Source: Lysinibacillus pinottii (GTDB taxonomy: Bacteria; Bacillota; Bacilli; Bacillales_A; Planococcaceae). Taken from it: 64,000 bases of DNA. Location of the stretch: contig NZ_JANTOO010000014.1 of assembly GCF_024753545.1 (NCBI RefSeq), forward strand, positions 372,001 to 436,000, given 5' to 3'. Made by a program: the position numbers and the translations under genes. Each line of letters starts with the position of its first letter. Position 1 is the first letter of the stretch. Shown here one piece after another: positions 25,534 to 34,385 of the stretch. A model generated the notes under the pieces. It saw nothing but the letters and a program-made list of their open reading frames with translations, made no database searches and was not told the origin of the DNA.

Positions 25534-28182
25534 TTACTTTAAACCATCAAAGAAATCTAACTCTGATAGATCCGTTTCAAAGGCAAAGAATTCCTTGCTG
25601 CCAATAAACAGCTGCTCCTCTTTCCTAGCCACTGGTACTACATGGAAGCCCCAATGATCCTCTCCTGCGAAGACGAAAAATTTCACTTCACCATTGGCTA
25701 TTGAATCAGTCTCGTCCTGTGGAATTTTATTGGAATAGAACGACACAATACTCTCATAAAGCACGGGTACAAAATTTTCCTGCCTATTGAAATAGGTGTA
25801 CTTTTGGGTTGTCTGATGATCACTTCCAGTTAGGAAAAATTCGACCTCTGTGACTCCCCATGGGCGTGAAATAGTTCCATGAATTTGATTCAATCGTTCT
25901 AAGCTACTGATAAGAAGTTTTTCTTGCCGGTTATGTGTAAATGCGCTAACGGAATAGGGTACTATAGGAGCATCATTCGTAACAGTAGTTTCAATCATGC
26001 CAATTTTTTTCGCATTTAAGTAGCGCAACGCTCCTCTTAAGCAGGCAAGCTTTAATTCTGGCACTTTCCCTACATTTTCAGCCTTTTGCCTAAATTCAAT
26101 GCTACGGCCTGGCACAAACTCCTTTAAAGCCTCTCGGAAGGCATCAATTTTACAGGATTGTCCAGTCAGCTTAATAATGGAGTATTCACCAAGCATGCCA
26201 CTTTCATAAAACTCCTCTAAAAATTCACGTACAATATCATAAATATCTGCTTTTATAAGATGATTGATTTCTTTAATATTGAAAAAAACATTTGGATAGT
26301 CGTAAACATCTTTAAATTGATGATGTTCTAATAACGATAAGCACCAGCGATCTACTGTTGTGATATTCAAATCACTATCCTGCTGTGTATCGTTTTCTGA
26401 ATAAAAACGGCTTCTCAAAATACCCGTTTTTCGGAAAAATTCCTTCTTCATTTCCTCTGCCATTTCCCATAAAAAATAATGATTATTGCGAACTCTTAGA
26501 TACTCATCACGTGTCCGATTTTCATATTCCTTAAAGCGTGTAGGAATGATAGATTCAGCATCTTCAAATGCTTCTTCGAATTGCTTGTAGACTGCCTCTA
26601 CGCCATAATCATCTACATATCGATAAATATCCTTTCCGGGGATATCAATTAACGCATCAATGTCATACGCATTTTTCCCTCGGCTATAATAGTTCGCAAA
26701 AACAATTTTCATAAATTGGAAAATGCGGTATGTAATATTATTACCTCCAAAATTGGTATCACCATTTTCATAGGTTGTATGAATATCAATTTTGTAGGAA
26801 ATGTGGCCGTCCTCTATGCGAAATTTACAGGAAGAGAGGTCTGTCGTTCCCCCACCACAATCAATGACAAGTGCTTTGTATTCTTTACTATCCATAAAGC
26901 TTTGATTCTCGATTTGATTGGCGATCGTGTTATATAGAACAGACATCCCTTCATCGAGAGCATGCTCTGTTTCAATTTGATATTCAGGTAATATGGCTTG
27001 AAACATATCTAAAAATTGTGTTTTCAGCTTGACAGGACTTGAAATATGCAAATGTTTAAATCGACACTTAAATTGATGCTCAGCCATGCGTATGATATAA
27101 AGTAAAAATTCTCTGATGATTTGACTACGCGGGATAAGTGCTGTATTGCCATTCGCATCCATCACTTCTTCTAATTTTGCATAATTACTAACCCAACGCT
27201 TGATTCCCTGAAATTTAGTAGCCAAAGATGTATAACTATTTTTTTTCATCACTTTAAGCGCTTCATAGCCAAAATGATAGCTGACATGCTCGGTGTTTGA
27301 GCAATCTGCTACTGAAAGCACTGTGGGCACTACTTCAATCCATTCATTTTGATGGAGTGCGTCTGGGAATTGGACAAAATTAATGCTATTAAGCTCAATT
27401 CTCTTGTTTAAAAGGTCATGGCTACAAGGAGATGAGACATAATCACTATCCAAAAAAACACCGGCTGTTGTATTTGTTGTACCAAAATCAATCGCAAGGA
27501 TAGCATTTGTCGTCTCTAATTGCTTCATCTCTAAATCTGGTATCGGTACTTTGTAATAATGTAAATTTGTTGGTGGTAGCGGAATTTCCTGATAGTACGT
27601 TTTATACATATACTCAGAATCTTGCTTCCGTAAAAAAATAAAGCTATAATTTTTATTTTTTGTCTCACGTATGCCAAGTGCTTGATCGGCAGTTAAATAA
27701 TAACTTTGTGGTCTTTCATCATCCTTGACAATATTTAAGATTCCACATAACTCTAGCTGCTCATTCACAAGCAATACATTGGATTCCACTAGAAACCCGC
27801 CTGTTTCAACTAAATATTGATCGGGTTTATCTATTTTCATACCTTTATAGATATTCATTTTGGCGGGGATTTTAATACCCCCATTATCAGAAAGCGGCGT
27901 CTTTAAATATTTTCGCAAAGCCTCTTCTACTCTTTCAAAGCCCCCATCTTGGTTCTCTTTTATGAGAAGATGTTCCTCAGCCCCACGATATCTTAAAATC
28001 TTTTCAATTAATTCGTCCCTTGCCAGCGTGTTAATTAAACCTGTTATGAGCTTTTCCTTATAACAAATATTTCTAAGCTGAAAGGTCGTCATTTCCATTA
28101 ACTCTACACGTGTATAGGTCATATATTTTTTTTCTGAATAACGCTTATTCATATTCAATTTATACGAGTATTTGGTCGTCAC
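25534..28182 (-). CDS. Hsp70-like actin-fold ATPase with N-terminal SAP-like domain
   Basis: An 882-aa protein. Residues 24-66 (RVELMEMTTFQLRNICYKEK, then DELIEKILRYRG) look like a SAP/Rho-N-type helix-extension-helix domain. From 228 the actin/Hsp70 fold begins: phosphate-1 motif AILAIDFGTTNTTAG (228-242) and phosphate-2 motif ALVIDCGGGTTDLSS (437-451), with adenosine-type motif IIKLTGQSCKIDAFREAL later. The C-terminal 170 residues are not a normal Hsp70 substrate-binding domain. A DnaJ gene lies in the same operon, which suggests an Hsp70/J pair that acts on assembly or recycling of the apparatus. DNA or protein binding by the SAP part is open. Confidence 0.8.
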   Translation of the reverse strand: MTTKYSYKLNMNKRYSEKKYMTYTRVELMEMTTFQLRNICYKEKLITGLINTLARDELIEKILRYRGAEEHLLIKENQDGGFERVEEALRKYLKTPLSDNGGIKIPAKMNIYKGMKIDKPDQYLVETGGFLVESNVLLVNEQLELCGILNIVKDDERPQSYYLTADQALGIRETKNKNYSFIFLRKQDSEYMYKTYYQEIPLPPTNLHYYKVPIPDLEMKQLETTNAILAIDFGTTNTTAGVFLDSDYVSSPCSHDLLNKRIELNSINFVQFPDALHQNEWIEVVPTVLSVADCSNTEHVSYHFGYEALKVMKKNSYTSLATKFQGIKRWVSNYAKLEEVMDANGNTALIPRSQIIREFLLYIIRMAEHQFKCRFKHLHISSPVKLKTQFLDMFQAILPEYQIETEHALDEGMSVLYNTIANQIENQSFMDSKEYKALVIDCGGGTTDLSSCKFRIEDGHISYKIDIHTTYENGDTNFGGNNITYRIFQFMKIVFANYYSRGKNAYDIDALIDIPGKDIYRYVDDYGVEAVYKQFEEAFEDAESIIPTRFKEYENRTRDEYLRVRNNHYFLWEMAEEMKKEFFRKTGILRSRFYSENDTQQDSDLNITTVDRWCLSLLEHHQFKDVYDYPNVFFNIKEINHLIKADIYDIVREFLEEFYESGMLGEYSIIKLTGQSCKIDAFREALKEFVPGRSIEFRQKAENVGKVPELKLACLRGALRYLNAKKIGMIETTVTNDAPIVPYSVSAFTHNRQEKLLISSLERLNQIHGTISRPWGVTEVEFFLTGSDHQTTQKYTYFNRQENFVPVLYESIVSFYSNKIPQDETDSIANGEVKFFVFAGEDHWGFHVVPVARKEEQLFIGSKEFFAFETDLSELDFFDGLK

Positions 28183-28204
28183 CTATAGCCCTCCCTTGCT
28201 CTCT

Positions 28205-28900
28205 TTAATAAAGAGCTATTCGATCTAGCTTCATGGTCTCTTCTACTCCCATAATGCCAAAGTGATATTGCCAATAAACTTCCATATGGTAGCCAACTGG
28301 TAGAAAAATCTCTTGAATGAGCTGAACCATTTTACTATTTTTTTCAGTCTTTCTTTGCTGAATGTAAAGAAGTAACTCAGCTTTTTCCTCTGACTTAACG
28401 TAAATGAAACAATTTTTAAAAATATTTTTCAGTGTATCTTTGATCAGGTATATTTCCTCGCCTGTTTGATAGAGTCTAAGCATGTTTAATGCAACAATTT
28501 CTTGTTCTTTTTTTGAAAAAAGCTTGATATTATCGCGGACCCGATTTCCAAATACATTTGCCTGAATATCCCTCAGGATAAAGCGAATATAAAATTCTTT
28601 TTTATTCATACCTTGCATGCGATCAATCTCAGCTAAAAAGTGTAAGGTTATATCTAATAGGCAGTCTCTAAACTCTTTATCTGATGTATGATCAGGATGA
28701 AACAGGTCTTTAAAGATTTGAAAATAACGATAATAAGGATTTACTTCAACATGCTGCTCTACTACCTGTGAATTTAATAGCTGTGGACTAAGCTCCATAT
28801 ACGGTGAATAAATTTGAGCCAGGTGAAAGTAAATATCCTTGGTTTGAAAGCCTTCATCTTCTGTTTTTATAAGTAAATCCCAAATATAATTCATAGCCAT
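28205..28900 (-). CDS. Unrecognised protein of the secretion locus, candidate baseplate part A
   Basis: A 231-aa protein of mixed helical nature. Conserved-looking parts are NPYYRYFQIFKDLFHPDHTS, LHFLAEIDRMQGMNKKEFYI and the C-terminal EIFLPVGYHMEVYWQYHFGI followed by GVEETMKLDRIALY. It overlaps the downstream end of the 425-aa gene by 10 nt, so the two are probably translated together. I know no family with certainty. Size, position and overlap recall the paired wedge genes of contractile systems, an inference only. Confidence 0.55.
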   Translation of the reverse strand: MAMNYIWDLLIKTEDEGFQTKDIYFHLAQIYSPYMELSPQLLNSQVVEQHVEVNPYYRYFQIFKDLFHPDHTSDKEFRDCLLDITLHFLAEIDRMQGMNKKEFYIRFILRDIQANVFGNRVRDNIKLFSKKEQEIVALNMLRLYQTGEEIYLIKDTLKNIFKNCFIYVKSEEKAELLLYIQQRKTEKNSKMVQLIQEIFLPVGYHMEVYWQYHFGIMGVEETMKLDRIALY

Positions 28901-30168
28901 TTACCCACACATTTATATTCCATAAAATGTCTTTGTATTTCAGCAATCAGGAAGCTTAATACATCATTCGCAATAAAGTCTCTATCTTGTTTAGATATGA
29001 ATTGCAATAGCATTGTTTTTTTATAACTGTTTCCTTCTTGTCTATCCATTAAAAATGGTTGAATAAGGTTACGACTCCCTATTGTTTCTTGTTCCTCGAA
29101 AACATCAATTTTCACTAGTTCAAGCATATCTGCTGCCTTAAAGGAATTTATCAGCCGAATAATTTCTCCTTTTGTAGAAACATTTTGATTATTTTTATAA
29201 GAAAGCTTGTGCATAAAATAGTCATTACGACTATTTGAAACTAGTGCAAAATTTAATTTGCCAATTTGCTCTTGCTCCACTTTAGCAATTTTTAGTAATC
29301 GCCATTCTCCTGATTGCTCTAGTGGCGAAACAATTGTCAGTTCATGGTCTGAACGTTTGACATACCTAACATTTTCCTCTTCCGTATCAATGACATAGCC
29401 ATGTTGATTACCTGTTTTTCGTAATGATAAGACATGCTCAAAATTGACTCTATCTATAGCAGGGAAGGGAAAACCACTATTTTTCACCACATGGGGTTGA
29501 ATATTCCAAAGCGGCACCATGTTTAATCGTTTGTGTTGCTCATATTCCTCTAAATCAATCGACACTTCTTCTATTTCCACATCTTCATGTAACGGTGGGC
29601 AGTCTACAACGATGACGTCCAGAAATTTATTAACAAATGGATGATTAATTGTTTTCCAAGGAAGGCCATTTATTTGAAAAATAGAGTATAGCTTTTCGAT
29701 TTCCCTTAAATACCGATTATTCTTTATGAGGGCAACTTTAATCTCAGCTTGTCCCTCTGACGTCTTTAAACTTCCTCTAAATAATCTTTGCTGTGCAAGT
29801 AAATGTTGAATCTCATCCGAATTACACGCTAAAAATAAAGTCATGAGCGTCGTTGGTTCGTCCTTTTTAATGGACCCAAGAAGCTGATCCGTGTAGATTT
29901 TTTTCTCCTCTATATCTGTTGGACATATCGGAAATAAACAGTCATGGATGGGATCGACATCCTCCCTTGGAAGCAGTGTTGCGTAGATATCATATTTATT
30001 CTCTATATCATCCATTTCATTGAAAATACGCTCCTCAAGCTTGTGGTTCATATCCTCTTGATAGTCGATGAGATTTACAAAGACACCACTTACAATATCC
30101 TTTAGTAATTGACGTTGCTCTAAATCTTCTATTTTTCGTATACGTTCGAACATGAGCTCTTTTAACAA
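28891..30168 (-). CDS. Unrecognised protein of the secretion locus, candidate baseplate part B
   Basis: A 425-aa protein. The N-terminus is a helical, charged segment (FERIRKIEDLEQRQLLKDIV), the centre is beta-rich (NVRYVKRSDHELTIVSP, GKLNFALVSNSRNDYFMHKL), and a long central strand-helix part contains TKGEIIRLINSFKAADMLEL. The end, DVLSFLIAEIQRHFMEYKCV, has an amphipathic helix. The layout loosely resembles TssF-type baseplate proteins, in which the last domain contains a helix of similar pattern, but the match is weak. No enzyme motif is visible. Confidence 0.55.
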   Translation of the reverse strand: MLKELMFERIRKIEDLEQRQLLKDIVSGVFVNLIDYQEDMNHKLEERIFNEMDDIENKYDIYATLLPREDVDPIHDCLFPICPTDIEEKKIYTDQLLGSIKKDEPTTLMTLFLACNSDEIQHLLAQQRLFRGSLKTSEGQAEIKVALIKNNRYLREIEKLYSIFQINGLPWKTINHPFVNKFLDVIVVDCPPLHEDVEIEEVSIDLEEYEQHKRLNMVPLWNIQPHVVKNSGFPFPAIDRVNFEHVLSLRKTGNQHGYVIDTEEENVRYVKRSDHELTIVSPLEQSGEWRLLKIAKVEQEQIGKLNFALVSNSRNDYFMHKLSYKNNQNVSTKGEIIRLINSFKAADMLELVKIDVFEEQETIGSRNLIQPFLMDRQEGNSYKKTMLLQFISKQDRDFIANDVLSFLIAEIQRHFMEYKCVGKWL

Positions 30169-30205
30169 TTTACTTTCCTTCTTTCATAAACCCAGAATTG
30201 GATTG

Positions 30206-31816
30206 CTAACTTGCATCAGGTGCTTCATCAATTGGTAAGTCTGCGTCGTTTTGGACAGCATTTTCCGGTGCTTGTCCTTGTGGAATAGGATTCAATTTAT
30301 CATTTACATTCATAATTTTTCTCTCTAGTCCTAAAACCTTTGCCAATAATTCTGTTTCCTGATAGATCTCTTGTGCAAGCGTATAGGATTCTATTGCTTT
30401 TGCGTATTCCTGACGGGCATAGCTCTGATCGCCATTTTTTTCTAATCCCTCTGCCTTTAATTCTTTCTGGGCCTTTTCTAATTCTTTTATTTTTTCCTCT
30501 GTGTCTTCTATTTTTGTTTTAATTTGTGGCTCGCCAGTAAATGAAATAGCCAGCGCTTTTTTCCTAGCCTTTTGGTAGATTGCTAAAGCACCATTGTAAT
30601 CCTCAGCCTCAAAGCGAAAATCGGCATCTTTTATGGCGTCAACAATCTCAACGATGGAATCCATATTGTCAATTCTTTGCACTACCTCTTCCTTACCGAA
30701 TCCATGAATGAGTTTTCCTTCTTTTTTCGCTTTTTCATAGTGTTCCAACGCCTCAGCAAATTTCCCAGTCTCCGATGATTGATCACCATTGATAATAAGT
30801 TGTGTCACTCTTAATTTTCTAGCTAGCAAATTTCTATGTATAGGATCTTTCAATTTCTTTGCCGCATTTCGGCCCTCACTATATGAAAGGAGTGCTTCAT
30901 CATAATTTCCATCCTGAAAATATTGATTGCCGCTCTTTTCATGGTCCTTCATTTCTACTGTCAGCTCAGCAATTTTTTTAGCTTGTTTTGCTTGATAGAA
31001 AATAGTGCTACCACCTACAACCAACGCTACTACTAATGCAGCAGCAATCATTTTTATATACTTCATCTTGTTTTTATTTGTTTCCTGATACACTTTATTG
31101 ACAAAAATCGCAGCAACTGTATAATTTTCTACCACTTTTCTTTGTCTACTTAATAAAATTTCTTCTAATAAATCGGTATATTGTTCTGAATCCTTTACAC
31201 CTTCAAGTGCATCGGCCATCTCAATCTCACTAACATCTTCCCAGAATCCTGCAGTACAAAGTAATAAGGCATCCCCATCCATGAGTTTCATTTTCTTAGA
31301 CACAAATGGTTGAAAATTGTTTGGCTTACCCAGATAATTTAGCAAATTCCCTCTTTCTTCATGCTGGCTAATATCTAAGGAGCGATTTCGATTGTTCACA
31401 ATTTCCTGTGCTAAACTTTGGTCTGTACTTTTGTAGGTTAAGGTGCCATTACGGAAATGGTAGAGTCGTGAATTTCCCGCTACTGCCACAATCATCTTTG
31501 AGTAATCTGAAACAACTATGACAACACTAGCCTTCAATCTTACACGTAAACTTTGAGCTTGAAGTATATTTTGCGCATGCTTGAGGTATTTTTTTATACT
31601 TCTTCTCGACATAGTTGGTTTTTCCATAAAACGTTCTAAAATTGCCTTTACAGCAAGTTCCGCACTACTAATTTCCTGATCCGCATCTAAGCCCTTTATG
31701 GCTACCCAACAAGCAATATCATCGAGTTCTGTATAAGCAAAGTAATCTTTATTTTGCAGAAAGGACCCGGCTTCAGATAAAAAACTAGTTTTAAAGTCAC
31801 AATTTTCCTTTCTCAT
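30206..31816 (-). CDS. PP2C-like pseudophosphatase with membrane segment and TPR-like repeats
   Basis: A 536-aa protein. The N-terminal 230 residues align with PP2C (IVVSDYSKMIVAVAGNSRLY, GDALLLCTAGFWEDVSEIEM), yet the metal-binding aspartates are lost: the usual ADG motif is replaced at AIKGLDADQEI, and the SDG motif reads TAG in LLCTAGFWED. One membrane segment follows (IKMIAAALVVALVVGGSTIF, about 252-271). The C-terminal half has repeated helical hairpins with AEDYNGALAIYQKARKKA and QEYAKAIESYTLAQEI of TPR type, predicted outside the cell. A non-catalytic sensor or scaffold is likely. Confidence 0.75.
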   Translation of the reverse strand: MRKENCDFKTSFLSEAGSFLQNKDYFAYTELDDIACWVAIKGLDADQEISSAELAVKAILERFMEKPTMSRRSIKKYLKHAQNILQAQSLRVRLKASVVIVVSDYSKMIVAVAGNSRLYHFRNGTLTYKSTDQSLAQEIVNNRNRSLDISQHEERGNLLNYLGKPNNFQPFVSKKMKLMDGDALLLCTAGFWEDVSEIEMADALEGVKDSEQYTDLLEEILLSRQRKVVENYTVAAIFVNKVYQETNKNKMKYIKMIAAALVVALVVGGSTIFYQAKQAKKIAELTVEMKDHEKSGNQYFQDGNYDEALLSYSEGRNAAKKLKDPIHRNLLARKLRVTQLIINGDQSSETGKFAEALEHYEKAKKEGKLIHGFGKEEVVQRIDNMDSIVEIVDAIKDADFRFEAEDYNGALAIYQKARKKALAISFTGEPQIKTKIEDTEEKIKELEKAQKELKAEGLEKNGDQSYARQEYAKAIESYTLAQEIYQETELLAKVLGLERKIMNVNDKLNPIPQGQAPENAVQNDADLPIDEAPDAS

Positions 31817-31842
31817 AAGTCTCCTCCTTCTCTATTCCCCCG

Positions 31843-32682
31843 TCACCATATCTTTTCCAATATCAAGATGGTTGCATTGTCTTGATTCTTTAGGCGTTTT
31901 TGTTCAACGGCTTTTATAATATTCTGTGCTAAATCATAGGGTGGAGCTTGCTGAGAGAGGATTTTTTCCATTTCAACCTCTGTTAAAGCATCATAGATTC
32001 CATCACTAAATAGGCAAACCTTGTCTCCTTTATGTAGTTGAATAGGATTATTTCCTGTATCTAGATTTTTAAAGCCTGCATATCCCAAATAATTTATCAA
32101 TCGTTTTTTCAAAGGATTTTCCTGCACTTCAAGTTGCGAAATTTCACCCGCAATATAACGTTCCGTTAAAACCGATTCAAAAATATGTTTTTGGTTAATC
32201 GCTAAAAATTCACCGTTTCTAAAAATCGTGATAACACTATCACCAACCGCACCCCAATGTAGATAACCATCGTTATCAATAATGGCGGTGACTAATGTTG
32301 TTCCTCCATTTGAGCCATTCAAGTTTTCTACAATCATATGATTACTATCTTTAGCTGCTTTCTTTAAAAAGTCCTGTAGATGATTGAGGCTACTAAGCTT
32401 TTTAAATTCCTCTATAAATGTTGTCACTGCGATTGTACTGGCCATGCGACCATTGGCTAACCCACTAATCCCATCTGCAAGTACCGCGATTGTGCCTTGC
32501 GTCGTCTCAGCGGTTGAGAAATAATCATCCTGTTCATCACGTCTTCCTATTGTTTGACCATTTCCAACGTAAATTTTCCCTTTTTCCATTTTTTGAGCAA
32601 GCATGCCTCGTATGATGAGTAAAAAAATAAGTACGACAATAAAAACTAATGCAATTATGTAAGGTACTAGCTTATGATCCAT
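31843..32682 (-). CDS. Membrane-anchored PP2C-family Ser/Thr phosphatase
   Basis: A 279-aa protein with an N-terminal membrane segment (residues 7-25), then an intact PP2C core: GRRDEQDDYF (47-55), AVLADGISGLANGRMAS (67-83), WGAVGDSVITIF, VCLFSDGIYDALTEVEM and NQDNATILILE. All aspartates of the two-metal centre are visible. Its likely partners are the kinase at 37.8-38.7 kb and the two FHA proteins upstream in the operon. In type VI systems, PppA reverses threonine phosphorylation by PpkA, and this gene is its counterpart by domain and context. Confidence 0.85.
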   Translation of the reverse strand: MDHKLVPYIIALVFIVVLIFLLIIRGMLAQKMEKGKIYVGNGQTIGRRDEQDDYFSTAETTQGTIAVLADGISGLANGRMASTIAVTTFIEEFKKLSSLNHLQDFLKKAAKDSNHMIVENLNGSNGGTTLVTAIIDNDGYLHWGAVGDSVITIFRNGEFLAINQKHIFESVLTERYIAGEISQLEVQENPLKKRLINYLGYAGFKNLDTGNNPIQLHKGDKVCLFSDGIYDALTEVEMEKILSQQAPPYDLAQNIIKAVEQKRLKNQDNATILILEKIW

Positions 32683-32688
32683 TCGTCA

Positions 32689-33216
32689 TCATTCCTCACT
32701 TTGATTGTTTTCCCATTCAAAGTGGACACCACAAAGCGGAATAAATAAGAACATACTTCTCCCTAACTGAATAACATCATAGGCTGCCAATTCAGTTGGT
32801 GTATAAACCGCTTCATTATTTAGATAGGCTAGTCCTGATGCATCTCCGGGTAGCAAGTAAAAGTTACGTTTTTTAGGATCATATACAATGACTGCATGAT
32901 TACGCTTAGAGATTGAATTGTCTCCAGCAATACGAATATGCATGTCTTCTGCTCTACCGATAAAATTCTTTTCCGATAAGATGCGATAATCTCTCCCCAT
33001 TTGAGGCCCTTCAATACAAACTAACCATCCTGTAACAGGATCAATTCCATCCATTTCTCCTAAGTAAGGCAAGGTTTTATCATCTGCTTCAATGACAGGT
33101 GTGGATGGACTATTTTGTCTTTGCTCCTGCTCCACCATGACGTTACAGTATGGGCAAATATTACGGTGTCTCCTTGAACTAAACATGTGACCATTTGTAC
33201 ATCTAATTAAACTCAT
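32689..33216 (-). CDS. FHA-domain protein with N-terminal zinc ribbon
   Basis: A 175-aa protein. The ATG at 33216 has GGGGG at 8 nt; an upstream in-frame ATG lies inside that ribosome site. Residues 1-35 have IRCTNGHMFSSRRHRNICPY with CPYC, a probable zinc ribbon. The C-terminal 115 residues are an FHA domain: RDYRILSEKNFIGRAEDMHI, GDNSISKRNHAVIVYDPKKR and GLAYLNNEAVYTPTELAAYD. FHA domains bind phosphothreonine, so it probably reads the mark of the locus kinase. It is the soluble counterpart of the membrane FHA protein just upstream. Confidence 0.82.
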   Translation of the reverse strand: MSLIRCTNGHMFSSRRHRNICPYCNVMVEQEQRQNSPSTPVIEADDKTLPYLGEMDGIDPVTGWLVCIEGPQMGRDYRILSEKNFIGRAEDMHIRIAGDNSISKRNHAVIVYDPKKRNFYLLPGDASGLAYLNNEAVYTPTELAAYDVIQLGRSMFLFIPLCGVHFEWENNQSEE

Positions 33217-33251
33217 TGCTAAATCCCCCATCTATGTTACGAATTTTTTCT

Positions 33252-33827
33252 CTATTTCACCAAAATTCGTGTATTTGCTATGTATATCGTATCTCCATTA
33301 CCTAGTGGGTATGGAATCTCTTGTTTTAGTCTATTTTTCACTCGCTTATGCGCCTTTTTTAGGCCTACACCATTAACAGAATCAATATCCTCTACATACC
33401 AAATACCAGCTACACAGTTGAGTACTGCATGTTCATAATTAACAAGAGATTCATATTCTGTTCCACTTAAATCAATATCTGCCTTATATTCAGCTGAACT
33501 TTTTCCTATAAGTAATGAAATTTGATTACCAAGTTCCCATTCATCCACTTCCATCCCACTTGCATTTAGGAGAACAAGCTTAGAAATGTCCTTGTTTGTC
33601 ATAGTCTGAGTGATTGCGTTTGCCTCGTATTTGAGAGAACCGTAAATAATAGCAAGGATGACCATTACTGTGCCAATAACAAATTTTAAAAGAACCTCCT
33701 GATTCATAACAAACACGTATAAAATGAAAAAGAAGGCAATGGTGACAATAATAATATCGATAATTTTTATAAACATTTTTTTTCTTGCATTTTCACTGTA
33801 AGCTTCAGTTGAATATTGATCATACAT
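33252..33827 (-). CDS. Membrane FHA-domain protein
   Basis: A 191-aa protein from the ATG at 33827 (GAGGA upstream; a GTG six codons earlier is possible). Two membrane segments lie near residues 18-40 and 46-66 (IIVTIAFFFILYVFVMNQE and LLKFVIGTVMVILAIIYGSL), followed by a cytoplasmic FHA domain: NQISLLIGKSSAEYKADIDL, ESLVNYEHAVLNCVAGIWYV, EDIDSVNGVGLKK and LGNGDTIYIANTRILV. The usual serine and histidine spots are only partly conserved. It may bring phosphorylated partners to the membrane base of the apparatus. Confidence 0.8.
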   Translation of the reverse strand: MYDQYSTEAYSENARKKMFIKIIDIIIVTIAFFFILYVFVMNQEVLLKFVIGTVMVILAIIYGSLKYEANAITQTMTNKDISKLVLLNASGMEVDEWELGNQISLLIGKSSAEYKADIDLSGTEYESLVNYEHAVLNCVAGIWYVEDIDSVNGVGLKKAHKRVKNRLKQEIPYPLGNGDTIYIANTRILVK

Positions 33828-33859
33828 GTATTCACACTTCCTCACTTTATGCCATTTGA

Positions 33860-34297
33860 TTATTTGTTAAAAAAGCGCTCAAATAAATCCGTAGTATCAA
33901 GGGGATTTTTCTTCGCATTTTTATGTAGGGTTGAGGACATTTCTTTTGTTTTCGGATTAAAGCCAAAAAAGTGTTCAAAGTTTTTTTCAATATTATTTAT
34001 ATTAAAATCTGGTTTTTTCTCTGAAGATTGATGTCCGTTTGAATGTCTTTCATCCTTTTGCTCAGTTTGCCAGCTTGTCCCTAGATCATCGAGGCGGGCA
34101 TCATAAGATTCTCTCAATGCTGGATCTTTCAGTACTTTATAGGCCTCTGTAGCTTTTAAGAAAATATCTTCTGAATCTTTGTTTCCTCCGCTTACATCTG
34201 GATGGTGCTTTTTGGATAGCTTCCGATAAGCAAGCTTTATTTGATCTTGTGTAGCGTTTCTGCTAACACCTAAAATTTCATAATGTGTTTTCATCAT
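33860..34297 (-). CDS. DnaJ-domain protein
   Basis: A 145-aa protein. The first 65 residues are a J domain: HYEILGVSRNATQDQIKLAY, RKLSKKHHPDVSGG (HPD motif) and KATEAYKVLKDPALRESYDA. The rest is charged and unstructured, then NIEKNFEHFFGFNPKTKEMS. It lacks the zinc-finger and client-binding domains of DnaJ, so it is a dedicated J protein, most likely for the Hsp70-like ATPase of the operon. It is the first gene after the hairpin that follows the tube-like gene. Confidence 0.88.
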   Translation of the reverse strand: MMKTHYEILGVSRNATQDQIKLAYRKLSKKHHPDVSGGNKDSEDIFLKATEAYKVLKDPALRESYDARLDDLGTSWQTEQKDERHSNGHQSSEKKPDFNINNIEKNFEHFFGFNPKTKEMSSTLHKNAKKNPLDTTDLFERFFNK

Positions 34298-34318
34298 TTC
34301 AACCCCAATTTAGGATTA

Positions 34319-34361
34319 TTAAAAATTATCTAAGGAACTAAATAAGTTCCTTAGATAATTA
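34319..34361 (-). terminator. Internal terminator after the candidate tube gene
   Basis: AATTATCTAAGGAACT and its complement form a 16-bp stem around a short loop, followed by T-rich sequence on the minus strand. It sits between the tube-like gene and dnaJ, inside the operon, and should reduce transcription of the downstream genes relative to the sheath and tube. Confidence 0.75.
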
Positions 34362-34385
34362 GAAGAGTTTTATCAAGCAACAACC

